64,000 nucleotides of DNA from the NCBI GenBank assembly GCA_041695085.1, contig JBGFRO010000019.1, positions 1-64,000 of the forward strand, read 5' to 3'. Origin of the DNA: DYFT01 sp041695085 (GTDB taxonomy: Bacteria > Bacteroidota > Ignavibacteria > UBA10030). The position numbers and the translations under genes are program-made. Below the pieces are notes generated by a model that had not been told where the DNA came from, did no database searches, and saw only the letters and a program-made list of their open reading frames with translations. Shown here in pieces: positions 18,141 to 26,166 of this stretch. Numbering within the stretch: the first letter of the stretch is position 1; every line of letters begins with the position of its first letter.

Positions 18141-18214
18141 ATCGTTCCTGTTTGAGCGAAAACCGTTGTGGAAAAAATGCAGAGTAGTAGAAAGAAATGT
18201 CGAAGATGATACAT
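15854..18214 (-). CDS. TonB-dependent siderophore receptor, pair 2 (low GC)
   Basis: A 786-residue receptor. Signal peptide MYHLRHFFLLLCIFSTTVFAQ, regulatory-like domain (GTVKTSDNKPVEYANVVIKG), plug (RRASSATKTNTPLEDLPISI; QVEILKGPASVLYGDISPGA; VMNFVTKKPLNY) and a barrel ending WVRRVILSVAVTF with terminal Phe. It resembles ferrichrome-type receptors and is paired with the PepSY gene at 14615. The gene body is AT-rich. The 24 bases GGTTTTCGCTCAAACAGG plus AACGAT, covering the signal peptidase region, are identical to the receptor at 13737, as is the ribosome site region (AAGGAGTAAYGCCATG). This suggests a recombined leader on a foreign body. Confidence 0.9.
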   Translation of the reverse strand: MYHLRHFFLLLCIFSTTVFAQTGTIKGTVKTSDNKPVEYANVVIKGTTKGAATNMLGEYIIQNAPVGEQTIVTSHIGTEAVEKTVTVKDNETAIVDFILAESASVLGEVVVIGQKRRASSATKTNTPLEDLPISIQILDKELMQQQLIIDTRDAVKNVSGITVTGTYNGGYTVFDSRGFWMTNWSNFRRNGMMIWNMGHHHNDNIEQVEILKGPASVLYGDISPGAVMNFVTKKPLNYDYKRFELRLGQYGLIRPAIDLSGPLDDKGTFLYRLNASYEKSNSFRDEVNNETMMFSPALTWKIHPKLIWDAEGVLKTDERVGDPGIISPDGTFEGINKLPVSTFLGEPSGTYGFQERNLFSTFTFYLDDNWKIRNQTYYSATNRAANNIYFSTTPDSLGNLTRFQYSFHQYWRGWGNGFDIIGDFETGAFKHQVLIGFDYMKNGGKWSQPIWRKLDSTINVYNPEYGLSDIKADPINWSNFENFYERTGIYAQDQISAFDGKLQLLLGARYNITRHGNDYDKKEDEPANYFIPVDKVISPRFGLVYKPVKEVSLYGSYSQSYEMNGVDGIDPSKVIQPTDASQTEFGVKTSLLEDRLGITVSAFQIDKRDIYGWVHAPTQPTFAYISWRSDWRWATYVADHHQSKGFELDVHGKLFDALTINATYAYVKATVIEDPAYESGKELQGNARNSGSLWLNYDFKNTLKGFELGYGIYYKDKFYMSTHNKPEELVKSYYSMDVSVAYRYEKFTARLNTTNLTNNIGYLGGETGRLEPYWVRRVILSVAVTF

Positions 18215-18397
18215 GGCGTTACTCCTTTTTGGTTGATTGTGGTTGATTATTGAACGAAAAAAACTCTTCCGCAGCTAACACGTTTTTGCTAGGGAAAACT
18301 GACTCGATTCCCTTGGTGAACCGCCTCGATCTGTAAGCCGGCTTCGGTCAACACTGCCTTCTCCTTCGTTCGCGTTGCGGGACTTTTTGGTGTGCCT

Positions 18398-19162
18398 TCA
18401 CTCTTCGGCTCTTGCGTCCTTCTGTCCCCACAGGGATGTGAGCGCCAGCCATCCGAGCGGCAGTAACACCAGCAAGTACACCAGCAACTGACCGTAGCGC
18501 CCGTCCGGGCCGTACGGCTCTGTGGCCCAGTGCAACGGCTCGCTGTACGGCAGCACATTGGCTTCCGTCAGCTCGTGGAAGCCGTACACGAGTAGCTGCA
18601 CAAGAAAGACCGAAAGAAACAGTGCCGTCACCTGGAAGAACCGCGCAAGGTTCACACGGTGCCCGTATTTCGACCACAGCCAGGCCACCGTGGCGGCAGC
18701 GACCATACCACCCACCGCACCGGTAAACACCAGCGCTGACTGTACCTGGAACAGGGCTGCATGGAGGACGAACACCATCTCCATCCCCCCGCGCGTGATC
18801 ATCACCACAGTGAAGAGAAACACGCCGATGAACTCGGCCTTTGCGGGTTTCATTGCAGAGGCCTCTAATCGTTGCTCGATGTCGCGTTTGATGGTTTTCG
18901 CCGCGCGCCAGATATGCACGAGCAACGAACCCACCAAGACTGCTGCAGCGATCGCCAGCACGCCTTTCCAGAGCGCCTGATTCGCCGCCCGCTCGAAGAG
19001 CATGCCTGCCACGCCGCTGACGAGCACCGACGCCGCAATGCCCCAGTGGCCGGCGCGTACCAGATGCGCGCCACCAGTTCTGCGCAAATAGGTCAGAGTG
19101 ACCGCGACAATGAGAAAGGCTTCAAGCCCTTCACGAAGCGTGATTACGAATCCCTGTAGCAT
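18398..19162 (-). CDS. FTR1 family iron permease
   Basis: A 254-residue, seven-helix permease of the FTR1/EfeU family. The first iron-binding motif is intact (TLREGLEAFLIV, REGLE). The second, in FTVVMITRGGMEMVFVL, reads RGGME instead of REGxE, so one Glu is replaced by Gly. A long cytoplasmic loop carries the KTIKRDIEQRLEASA helix. It should bring Fe3+ or Fe2+ across the inner membrane, usually with an oxidase or periplasmic partner; none of the EfeO/EfeB type is present. It is the last gene of the hmuR-hmuY-methyltransferase-cbiX-like-small protein series and may take up iron released in the periplasm. Confidence 0.88.
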   Translation of the reverse strand: MLQGFVITLREGLEAFLIVAVTLTYLRRTGGAHLVRAGHWGIAASVLVSGVAGMLFERAANQALWKGVLAIAAAVLVGSLLVHIWRAAKTIKRDIEQRLEASAMKPAKAEFIGVFLFTVVMITRGGMEMVFVLHAALFQVQSALVFTGAVGGMVAAATVAWLWSKYGHRVNLARFFQVTALFLSVFLVQLLVYGFHELTEANVLPYSEPLHWATEPYGPDGRYGQLLVYLLVLLPLGWLALTSLWGQKDARAEE

Positions 19163-19238
19163 GACGATTCCTCTTCCATTTGATTGTTGAAGTGCGCCGT
19201 TGCAATCCGAATGTGATCACCCACCCATCGGTACATCA

Positions 19239-19448
19239 TTACCGGCCACCATTCTTGGGGAGACTGTTCATCAGCGGCTTGAGGGGATGAAGTTGCGCCG
19301 AGGCTTCTTCGATCATCAAACTGAAGTCAACAAACTCCGCTTCTGACAGCGTGAGCGTGCACCTGCCGTACTGAATGTGAATGGCATTTTGTCCGCAGGT
19401 GCAATAGATCACCTGGCCTTTTCCCCCTACGGCGATAATGTTTTTCAT
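19239..19448 (-). CDS. Small DUF6686-like protein with CxC motif
   Basis: A 69-residue protein: MKNIIAVGGKGQVIYCTCGQ, then NAIHIQYGRCTLTLSEAEFV and an amphipathic tail. It resembles short Bacteroidota proteins of the DUF6686 kind, which have a C-x-C near the start and a HVQFG-type strand followed by a helix. Cysteines at CTC and GRC could bind a metal or cluster. Function is unknown. It lies between the CbiX-like gene and FTR1 on the same strand, with close spacing on the CbiX side, so it is probably co-transcribed in the heme/iron operon. Confidence 0.6.
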   Translation of the reverse strand: MKNIIAVGGKGQVIYCTCGQNAIHIQYGRCTLTLSEAEFVDFSLMIEEASAQLHPLKPLMNSLPKNGGR

Positions 19449-19485
19449 CGTACACGCCTCATTTGTCTGAATGCTGATTTTTTAT

Positions 19486-21189
19486 TCAATGTCTTCCGGG
19501 ATGGTAGTGATGAAGTGATTTTGGTACAGAGATAATTCCTGCAGGGACTGGTTGATTGTTGAAGTGTGCCATGGCGATCAGAATCTGCTCCTCCACCCAG
19601 CGCTCGAACGTTGGGTGAGGGGCGAAGCCTTTGCCGTTGTAGACATAGTTCAGACCCTTCAGCCATTCTTCTTCACGACCGCCACGTGTGGTGCGAGCCG
19701 GAATCACAATTGGCGTTCCTCCATCTTGAGCGGCTCGCTCCACCATCGTTCTGATATTCTGGATCGCCTTTTCGCGAAGTTCCGGCCAATCCTCTCGCCA
19801 AGTGGCGTATTGAATGTCACGGAAGTGTCGCGCTTTCAGTCGGGCAACCATTTGCATATGCGAAGCTATGCTTGCGAGATTCCTCTCCCAATGCTTGTTT
19901 GCCTCTTCATCATCTGTGCCGTGGGCGAGGAGAATGATCGTCTCTTTCTTCGGCTCTTTGCTGACTTCGAGTACACGGTCGAGCAACGCTTCAGCAAACA
20001 AGGGGCTTGCTTCAATGCCGCCGAGGGTAAAGAGTACACAGGAGGTACGGATTCTCTCCGGCGGCTTTCCCTGGTTATCGTGTCCGTGACCGGCGTGGCC
20101 CAAGCGCTCTTGTAAACCCAGGACATACTCGGTGATCTCTCTGAAGCTCGATTCGAGCGAAAACACACGGATGACGACAACGGCTCGTGCGCCGCGCCGC
20201 TCCAATCTTCTCACCCCCCTCTCAATTAAAACAGGATCGCCCATCCCAAAGGCTGGTTCGATCATATATCGCGCCGTGAGCGGGCCAAGAGCATCCATCA
20301 TTCTCCGATTCCAGTTATAGTTGGAGCCGTGTGGCATAAACACGACGCCGAGGTTTTCTCGTGTAATAGGCACATGCGCATTCGAACGTTGTGCAAGCCA
20401 GAGCGCAACATTGGGATGCGGCGTAAGATCTTTTCCGTCAAAGCTTCCACCGTACTTTTGGATCAGCGACTTGAGCCGCGCGCCAAGCGACATCATTCCG
20501 TCCGCTTTCCAACTAAAATCCAGCGGAATAACTACCGGCCGGAGTTTTTGTCCTTGTGCGGAGGCAAGAGCGTCTTCGAGAGATTTCCAAGGAGATGCAC
20601 CGCGTTGTCCGTCCTGGAGAGCGACCTCCCTATAGCCGGCAAAGGGATAACGATCCTCGGTGTACACGCGAAAACGCTTGATGTCTTCGGAAATCAATGC
20701 TGCTTCTTGATCATCTCTTGCTCCCTGCGCAACGAGAATCAACATTTCTTCGGACGGATTTTCGCTCAGTTCCTCTAACCGGTCGGATAAGATTTCTGAA
20801 ATGAGGTAGGTTCCTGTGTGCTTTTGAGAAATCGTTAGAGGAAGATCGGTGAGAGACCTGTTGTTCGAGAGAGTCGTTTCAATGTGTTTCCACATTGGAT
20901 GATGGAGCGAGAGAAAAAGAGGCAAGACAACGATGTTCTTTGCTCCTGACGCTTGAACTTGTGAAAGACCTTCTTTGAGGAATCGCTCCGTTTCTTCGCG
21001 GGTTGCGAAGACAAGAGCGGCATTGAATTGCTTTCGGTACTCCTCGAATGCGTCGCGCAGCTCTTCATTCCCCATAAACCCACGATCCGGCGCCACGACA
21101 AGGAAACCGGTCTCTTTGCTGGTATCCGCCGCTCCCAACACCGAGGTAGCGACAAAGAGGCAGACGATCATCGTTTTGCAATAAATCAT
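19486..21189 (-). CDS. Secreted CbiX/SirB-like chelatase-fold protein with four modules
   Basis: A 567-residue protein with a signal peptide (MIVCLFVATSVLGAA). Four successive modules resemble the ~120-residue CbiX/SirB half-domain. Each starts with a strand and an HGS-type loop: LVVAPDRGFMGN (degenerate), LILVAQGARDD (degenerate), VVFMPHGSNYNWN (His kept) and ILLAHGTDDEEANKHW (His kept). Three carry a recognisable second strand near its end (NIVVLPLFLSLHHPMW; RPVVIPLDFSW; PIVIPARTTRGG). Cytoplasmic CbiX proteins have one or two modules, so four exported modules are unusual. A His-rich stretch (HAGHGHDNQG) and a YHPGRH tail may bind metal. It follows hmuR, hmuY and a methyltransferase, so periplasmic tetrapyrrole metal removal or metal delivery is inferred. 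Confidence 0.75.
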   Translation of the reverse strand: MIYCKTMIVCLFVATSVLGAADTSKETGFLVVAPDRGFMGNEELRDAFEEYRKQFNAALVFATREETERFLKEGLSQVQASGAKNIVVLPLFLSLHHPMWKHIETTLSNNRSLTDLPLTISQKHTGTYLISEILSDRLEELSENPSEEMLILVAQGARDDQEAALISEDIKRFRVYTEDRYPFAGYREVALQDGQRGASPWKSLEDALASAQGQKLRPVVIPLDFSWKADGMMSLGARLKSLIQKYGGSFDGKDLTPHPNVALWLAQRSNAHVPITRENLGVVFMPHGSNYNWNRRMMDALGPLTARYMIEPAFGMGDPVLIERGVRRLERRGARAVVVIRVFSLESSFREITEYVLGLQERLGHAGHGHDNQGKPPERIRTSCVLFTLGGIEASPLFAEALLDRVLEVSKEPKKETIILLAHGTDDEEANKHWERNLASIASHMQMVARLKARHFRDIQYATWREDWPELREKAIQNIRTMVERAAQDGGTPIVIPARTTRGGREEEWLKGLNYVYNGKGFAPHPTFERWVEEQILIAMAHFNNQPVPAGIISVPKSLHHYHPGRH

Positions 21190-21268
21190 TGTGCTGTTCC
21201 TTTCTTTTTATTTAAGGTTGTATCCCAGAGGCCGACGCGGTCGTTCGATCAATAGGGGTGCCGCGGGT

Positions 21269-22087
21269 TCATAGTTTCACTGCTACCAGAGCGACCGCGC
21301 CCAGATGGTCCGCATAACGGTCGAGAACTGCGCGCATGTGCAGCACACGTTTGCGCGCTGCGGGCGTGCGCAGAATGTTGAACGCAATCCGCAGCGCGCG
21401 CCAGACTCCTTCATCTGCCACCATACGCGCCGGCTTGAGCAAATGCATCGGATTGGTAAACACAGACTCGATGCGCATCCCGGACTCTGCCAAAAGAGCC
21501 TTCCACTCCCCAACGGTCAGCGGGCGGGCATTCACGCGAATGGCTTGTGCCAGTTCACGCTGAACTTCCTGTTTCAGATCCTCCGCAATGCTGTCTGGCT
21601 TCAGGCAAAGTTCATGGATTCCATAGCGGCCCCCCGCCTTGAGCAGGCGCGCCGCCTCCTGCACGATCTTGGCCTTTTGTGTCTCCGACTGCATGGTCAG
21701 CATCGCTTCGCCGTAAACGACCGACGCACAACCCGACTCCAACCCGCTCTGCAGCACATCGCCGATGACGATGCGCTGCGAGGGGCCAGTCACAACGCGG
21801 CGCGCCTCAGCCGCCGCTGACTCGTCGCGCTCGACGCCTGTGTAACTACGAGGCTGACGCCGCAACACCAGCCCGGCCGTGAAGCCCAGGCCTGGGGCGA
21901 ATTCAACGACGTCATCTTCAGGTGTGATGTTCAGCGCAGCCACTAACTTTTCGGTCAGCTCACGGCCGCCGGGCCGCAGCACGCGCTTGCCCATGCGCGC
22001 CAGCAGCCAGTGTCCTGGTGCCTTGCTCAAATCAGCGGCGATTGCTGCTAATGGAGCGTGATCTTCAGTTTGACTTCGCTCATTCAT
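21269..22087 (-). CDS. Class I SAM-dependent methyltransferase
   Basis: A 272-residue methyltransferase. Motif I is VVEFAPGLGFTAGLVL, the acidic strand-2 end is SYTGVERDESAA, motif II is IVIGDVLQSGL and motif III is AARLLKAGGRYGIHELCL. The tail (PTLVGEW-like DNA-binding absent; LLAESGMRIESVF) is typical of UbiE-like small-molecule enzymes. The start at 22087 is chosen for its GGAGG site five bases upstream; a longer frame upstream lacks family similarity. It lies between hmuY and the secreted CbiX-like gene, so the substrate may be a tetrapyrrole or siderophore-like compound, which is inference. A diverged second copy is broken at 13838-14618. Confidence 0.85.
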   Translation of the reverse strand: MNERSQTEDHAPLAAIAADLSKAPGHWLLARMGKRVLRPGGRELTEKLVAALNITPEDDVVEFAPGLGFTAGLVLRRQPRSYTGVERDESAAAEARRVVTGPSQRIVIGDVLQSGLESGCASVVYGEAMLTMQSETQKAKIVQEAARLLKAGGRYGIHELCLKPDSIAEDLKQEVQRELAQAIRVNARPLTVGEWKALLAESGMRIESVFTNPMHLLKPARMVADEGVWRALRIAFNILRTPAARKRVLHMRAVLDRYADHLGAVALVAVKL

Positions 22088-22238
22088 CGTATCCTCCGTC
22101 GACGTTTTGTAGTGCGAACCATTTCCCACATCTTGCCCTGATAGTGCAGGGGTATGAGCGGCGTCTGCTGAGTGGCTGCCGCCGGGCGTGATCATAATGC
22201 TCGTGACGATGATCGTATCAGGTTGTTCCTTCCTTGAT

Positions 22239-22859
22239 TCAACGAAGTCTGCGAGAACCATCTGGTTGATAGAAATAGCGGAACGTATAGTACCGCGGTG
22301 GTGCCGTCGGTGTGCCGGTTGTCGCATTGTACGGGATCGGATTCGGCGCTCCTTTGTAATAACTCAGAATCTCGAGCTTCGCGTACTTGCCATCAGCTGT
22401 GCGAAGAACAATGACCGTTCCCGGATTGGGAATGACCGTGTGCTTCGGCGGCGTTGGAGAATTACCGGTGTACGTGTACCATCCTCTGATCGCTCTTGTC
22501 GTTGGGCTGTCGGTTGCATATCCAGAGGCCGGCGCGGTCGATAACGTGTCGAAATCCGTTCCCGTTATCACAATGGCCCCCGCCTGGCCGGGTCCGCTTG
22601 CGCCGCCGTTGATAATGATGGTGGTGGATCGAAACCCAAGATCCCACTTTGTTGTCGCCGAGTCTGAATTCGAGACAACCGAACTATCGCGCAAACTAAA
22701 GAAGGTGAATTTGCCACTGTTAGCCGTGTCTGCGGGCAAATCCTTCACCAGCGTCACGCGTCCTTGCGGTTCCACAGGATCAGGCTCGAGGATGCTCTTC
22801 TTGCAGCCGGCAACGATAATCAGGACGAAACAAAACGTTGGAATAACGAATCGGAACAT
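22239..22859 (-). CDS. hmuY: HmuY family heme-binding lipoprotein
   Basis: A 206-residue lipoprotein. The start at MFRFVIPTFCFVLIIVAGCKK follows AGGAGG, and the lipobox IVAGC gives lipidation at Cys. The body has HmuY features: a KFTFFSLRDSSVV strand, then TKWDLGFRSTTIIINGGASG near residues 75-95, and a C-terminal RYYTFRYFYQ strand. HmuY proteins are outer-surface hemophores that hand heme to the HmuR receptor. The heme ligand residues cannot be assigned with confidence by eye. The gene starts 27 bases after the hmuR stop, so the two form an operon in the order hmuR-hmuY, the reverse of the Porphyromonas gingivalis order. Confidence 0.85.
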   Translation of the reverse strand: MFRFVIPTFCFVLIIVAGCKKSILEPDPVEPQGRVTLVKDLPADTANSGKFTFFSLRDSSVVSNSDSATTKWDLGFRSTTIIINGGASGPGQAGAIVITGTDFDTLSTAPASGYATDSPTTRAIRGWYTYTGNSPTPPKHTVIPNPGTVIVLRTADGKYAKLEILSYYKGAPNPIPYNATTGTPTAPPRYYTFRYFYQPDGSRRLR

Positions 22860-22885
22860 AGGAGCCTCCTTACATGAATGGTTAA

Positions 22886-25228
22886 TCATTCGGATGAACT
22901 GGAAACATTGATGCGAGCGATTGCAAACAATATTCGCCCCGGGACAGAAGAGAGGCGCTGTGGATCTCTTTTGTTAAGAAGATTTTCAACTCCCACCTGA
23001 AGAGAAATGAAATCGGTGACGGTTTGTATAACCGAAGCGTTCCATAATGCATAACCGGGAGCATACTCACTGTCATCATCGAGTACACCGTTGAGGTTGC
23101 GGTCTGCAAAACCGTACTTCCCGCGAAGAACACCCCGAAGCGAGAGTGCCGTACCGGTTGCCGGATGCTCGTAGGCAAGTCTCACAACACCGGAGTGCGC
23201 GGACCGATGAAACAGTCCGCCATACTCCGCTTCGTGAACGGGACGGATTCGGCCGTTGCTTCCCACCTTGACAATCTTGCCGGCACGAATCCGTTCAAGC
23301 GCTTCTTCATCCTTGGCTTCGAGGTACTGATAGCCAAGTGTGAAAGAAAGGCCTGAGATTCCTCGAACGGTCACTTCCGCTTCAATGCCCTGAGTGAAAA
23401 TCTTGTTCAGATTAAAGTACGTGTAAACACTCTGCCCATTGGTCTTCAGAGCAACCGGATTGGTTTCAATGAGATCCCGAACGTTATTTCTGAAAATGTT
23501 GAACGAAGCAAAACTGTTGAAGGGAAGAGTTATCTCTAACCCCGCGTTGTAGGAAATCGCATGTTCAGGGCGAATGGTTTCAAGAGTCTGGGGATCGATC
23601 AAGAGCATCTGAATCTGTCCTTGTTCCTGTAGTTTGGCAACCAGTTCCTTTACGCCAACTGATCCGAACACAGAATATCCGACTCCCGGATTTGTGAAAT
23701 CGAGGTACAACTGCTGGAACGTCGGTGCTTTGAATCCGCTCCCCACCGATGCGCGAAGGGTCAGCCACGTGAACGGTTTCACTAGAGCGGCAGCTTTGGG
23801 GCTTACCTGCGCGGCATAATCGCGATGAGCGTCGTAGCGGGCGCTGACAATGAAATCGAACATCGGCGTTGGGATCCATTCCACTTGCGCATAAGCGATT
23901 GTGCTTTCGGTCGTCCGTTTGCCGTCTTGAATTCTATCTGCTTCGACGCCTTCGATGATTGCGCCGGCACCGAGTGATAGAAGCCACTGGTTGGCGATGG
24001 GAAAATCGGTTTGCGTTTCGGCCTTGTAGTATGCTTGATCAAACAGACTTCTGCTGTATATCCCTCCTCCCGCGTCATACTCCAACTGATTTTGTGTTCG
24101 ATAGCGCGTGGCAAAGAGCTTCAATGTCGTCTCAACGTTATTCAGAAAACGATGTGAAATGCTCGGAGCGATATTCCAATCGGTCAACGTTGAACGTTCG
24201 TTGAACAGGACCGGTTGATTGTCTTGCAGGATCGACGTCTGGCTTTTCTGTTCGCTGTGGTACCATCGAGCGCTCACCGATGCCGCGGTCTGTTCGTCAA
24301 TGGTGAAATTCATCTTTGGAATAATCGTGTAATCGGTGTACGGTGCAACGGTTGGACTTATCGTTGCAGGCGTGAGGTCGTAGCCGGAGGAGGATTTTCT
24401 GTTCACAAAAATCGATCCACTGAACCAACGGTCTGTGTGTTCGACGGTTCCGCTCAATTCGTACGTGTGATAGCGCGCAGCTCTTCCTTCGAGAGAACCA
24501 GACCACGGTCTACGAGGAACGGCAGTGATGATGTTGATGACACCGGCAAGCGCTTCGCTCCCATACAGTGAAGAGGAGGGACCTTTGACGATTTCGATGC
24601 GCTCGATATTTCCTACACTCACGCGGGAGAGCTCCAATGTTCCGGCTCTTCTGCCAATGAGAGGTTCGCCGTCGATCAAGATGAGTGTGTAGGCGGGGTC
24701 TAATCCTTGCAGTTGAACTCCTGTGCCGTGGTCTTGAATCAACGCCAAACCTGTCTGTTCGGCGAGAACAGCCCGCAGGTCAGAGCCGCCGCAGAACATG
24801 ATGTCACGTTGGGGAATGACTGATGTTCGAATCGGTACATCCGCCAGATTTTTTTCCGTACGAGTTGCTGTAACGACGATGGGGGAGAAGGTGATCGTTT
24901 CCTCCGAGAGGACAATGTCGAGTGTGTGGACTTCGCCTGCACGCACCTCAATTTCTTTGGTCAATGTGCGGTAGCCGACGAAGCTGATCACCAAGACCTG
25001 TTTCCCGGGCGGCACGTTGGAAAGGCGAAACCGCCCTGTATTGGATGTCGCCGTTCCGACTGTCGTTCCTTGAATAATTACGTTGGCTGAGATGAGCGGT
25101 GTCCCTTGTTCAGTCGTAACGGTACCGACAATCGTTCCAGAAAACGATTGGGAGAGAACACCCGACTGTGTACAGAACACGAGAAAAGAGAGTGCCAACA
25201 TATGAAACGTGCTGGCTACGTTTATCAT
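22886..25228 (-). CDS. hmuR: TonB-dependent heme receptor, HmuR-like
   Basis: A 780-residue receptor with signal peptide (MINVASTFHMLALSFLVFCT), regulatory-like domain (GTVTTEQGTPLISANVIIQG), TonB plug (EETITFSPIVVTATRTEKNL, a TonB-box-like segment; LRAVLAEQTGLALIQDHGTG; RIEIVKGPSSSLYGSEALAG) and a barrel. A heme-receptor FRAP/NPDL pair is not obvious; FKAPTFQQLYLDF and NLLNKRDPQRLS are the nearest segments. Assignment as HmuR rests on the plug pattern and the hmuY gene 27 bases downstream. The start was placed at 25228 because GGGAGAA precedes it. The gene probably leads the operon hmuR-hmuY-methyltransferase-cbiX-like-small gene-FTR1. Confidence 0.82.
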   Translation of the reverse strand: MINVASTFHMLALSFLVFCTQSGVLSQSFSGTIVGTVTTEQGTPLISANVIIQGTTVGTATSNTGRFRLSNVPPGKQVLVISFVGYRTLTKEIEVRAGEVHTLDIVLSEETITFSPIVVTATRTEKNLADVPIRTSVIPQRDIMFCGGSDLRAVLAEQTGLALIQDHGTGVQLQGLDPAYTLILIDGEPLIGRRAGTLELSRVSVGNIERIEIVKGPSSSLYGSEALAGVINIITAVPRRPWSGSLEGRAARYHTYELSGTVEHTDRWFSGSIFVNRKSSSGYDLTPATISPTVAPYTDYTIIPKMNFTIDEQTAASVSARWYHSEQKSQTSILQDNQPVLFNERSTLTDWNIAPSISHRFLNNVETTLKLFATRYRTQNQLEYDAGGGIYSRSLFDQAYYKAETQTDFPIANQWLLSLGAGAIIEGVEADRIQDGKRTTESTIAYAQVEWIPTPMFDFIVSARYDAHRDYAAQVSPKAAALVKPFTWLTLRASVGSGFKAPTFQQLYLDFTNPGVGYSVFGSVGVKELVAKLQEQGQIQMLLIDPQTLETIRPEHAISYNAGLEITLPFNSFASFNIFRNNVRDLIETNPVALKTNGQSVYTYFNLNKIFTQGIEAEVTVRGISGLSFTLGYQYLEAKDEEALERIRAGKIVKVGSNGRIRPVHEAEYGGLFHRSAHSGVVRLAYEHPATGTALSLRGVLRGKYGFADRNLNGVLDDDSEYAPGYALWNASVIQTVTDFISLQVGVENLLNKRDPQRLSSVPGRILFAIARINVSSSSE

Positions 25229-25307
25229 ATTGTTTCTCCCGCTTTTATTTTGTAAGCTTGCCAAAGCAAAAAGGGCTGGGCTACCCGCCCGGTTCTTTTC
25301 TGCGCCC

Positions 25308-25346
25308 GGTGTGTCACCCCCTCGCCAAAGGTTTGGGTGACGCACC
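25308..25346. terminator. Strong hairpin upstream of hmuR, T-run on the + strand
   Basis: GGTGTGTCACCC (25308-25319) pairs with GGGTGACGCACC (25335-25346), 12 bp with one mismatch, and is followed on the + strand by TTTTTTATTT. It has the shape of an intrinsic terminator for rightward transcripts, though both flanking genes run leftward. On the minus strand it lies in the hmuR leader, followed by a second GC-rich hairpin and TTTTT at about 25270-25290, so attenuation control of hmuR or termination after phnE are both possible. Confidence 0.4.
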
Positions 25347-25398
25347 TTTTTTATTTCTCCTGAGCTCTTGAAACAGACTCAGGCTCCTCCTTGTCAAC

Positions 25399-26166
25399 TT
25401 ACACAATCTTTTTTCTTAAGTACATACTCGCCGCATCAATGACCAGAACCACCGGCAGCGTCATCAGTATGACGGTTGCGGCCATTTCGTACTGGAACGA
25501 ACGCATGTAGTGAAGGAGATAGAAGCCAATGCCGCCCGCGCCGACAATGCCCAGTACCGTTGCCGCGCGCACGTTATACTCAAAGATGTACAGCGCGTAC
25601 CCCAGAAAATGCGGCGCAACTTGCGGCAACACCCCGTAGCGCCACACGTGCAATCGTGAAGCACCGGTTGATTGCACAGCCTCGACTTGGGTCTGATCCA
25701 CAGCTTCAATCGCTTCGTAGAAGAGCTTTCCAACGAAGCCGGTCGTATACATTGCCGTTGCGAGGATACCCGGGAATGGACCCAATCCAACCGCCGCAAC
25801 AAAAAGAAGTGCCCAGACGATGATCGGAATGGTACGAACGAACGTGAGGAGCGTGCGGAAGAGAATTGTGAACGCCGGGGGAGTGACATTCTTTGCGGCA
25901 AGAAAGCTCGGCAAGAGCGCGAACACAACCCCCAAGACCGATCCAAGAAAAGCGATTTGAATTGTTTCGATGAGCGACTTCCACGCTGTCCCTGCTACGC
26001 TGAGATCGGGTGGCAACATCCGTCCCACAAAGTCAAGCATGTTGGCCCCGCCGCTAAAGAGAGCAGGCAGACTGAACTCAGTTCCTTGTGCCGACCAGAA
26101 GAAGAGGAGGACGAGCACACAACCGAAGGCGATTTTTCTAATGAGGGTTGAGTTCAATGACATCAT
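25399..26166 (-). CDS. phnE: PhnE-type ABC transporter permease
   Basis: A 255-residue permease with about six membrane helices (IRKIAFGCVLVLLFFWSAQG; LIETIQIAFLGSVLGVVFALLP; TILFRTLLTFVRTIPIIVWALLFVAAVGLGPFPGIL; FLGYALYIFEYNVRAATVLGIVGAGGIGFYL). The EYNVRAATVLGIVGAGGIGF segment is the EAA-loop signature of the PhnE family of phosphonate/phosphite importers. It overlaps the end of the ATPase gene by about 29 bases, so the three genes phnD-phnC-phnE form one operon. The substrate may be phosphonate, phosphite or another oxyanion, and no C-P lyase genes are nearby. Confidence 0.88.
   Translation of the reverse strand: MMSLNSTLIRKIAFGCVLVLLFFWSAQGTEFSLPALFSGGANMLDFVGRMLPPDLSVAGTAWKSLIETIQIAFLGSVLGVVFALLPSFLAAKNVTPPAFTILFRTLLTFVRTIPIIVWALLFVAAVGLGPFPGILATAMYTTGFVGKLFYEAIEAVDQTQVEAVQSTGASRLHVWRYGVLPQVAPHFLGYALYIFEYNVRAATVLGIVGAGGIGFYLLHYMRSFQYEMAATVILMTLPVVLVIDAASMYLRKKIV

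Noticed and set aside
25229..25398. Cobalamin riboswitch upstream of hmuR
   Set aside because: The B12-box (GCCACTG) and the other conserved blocks are absent; only simple hairpins are present.
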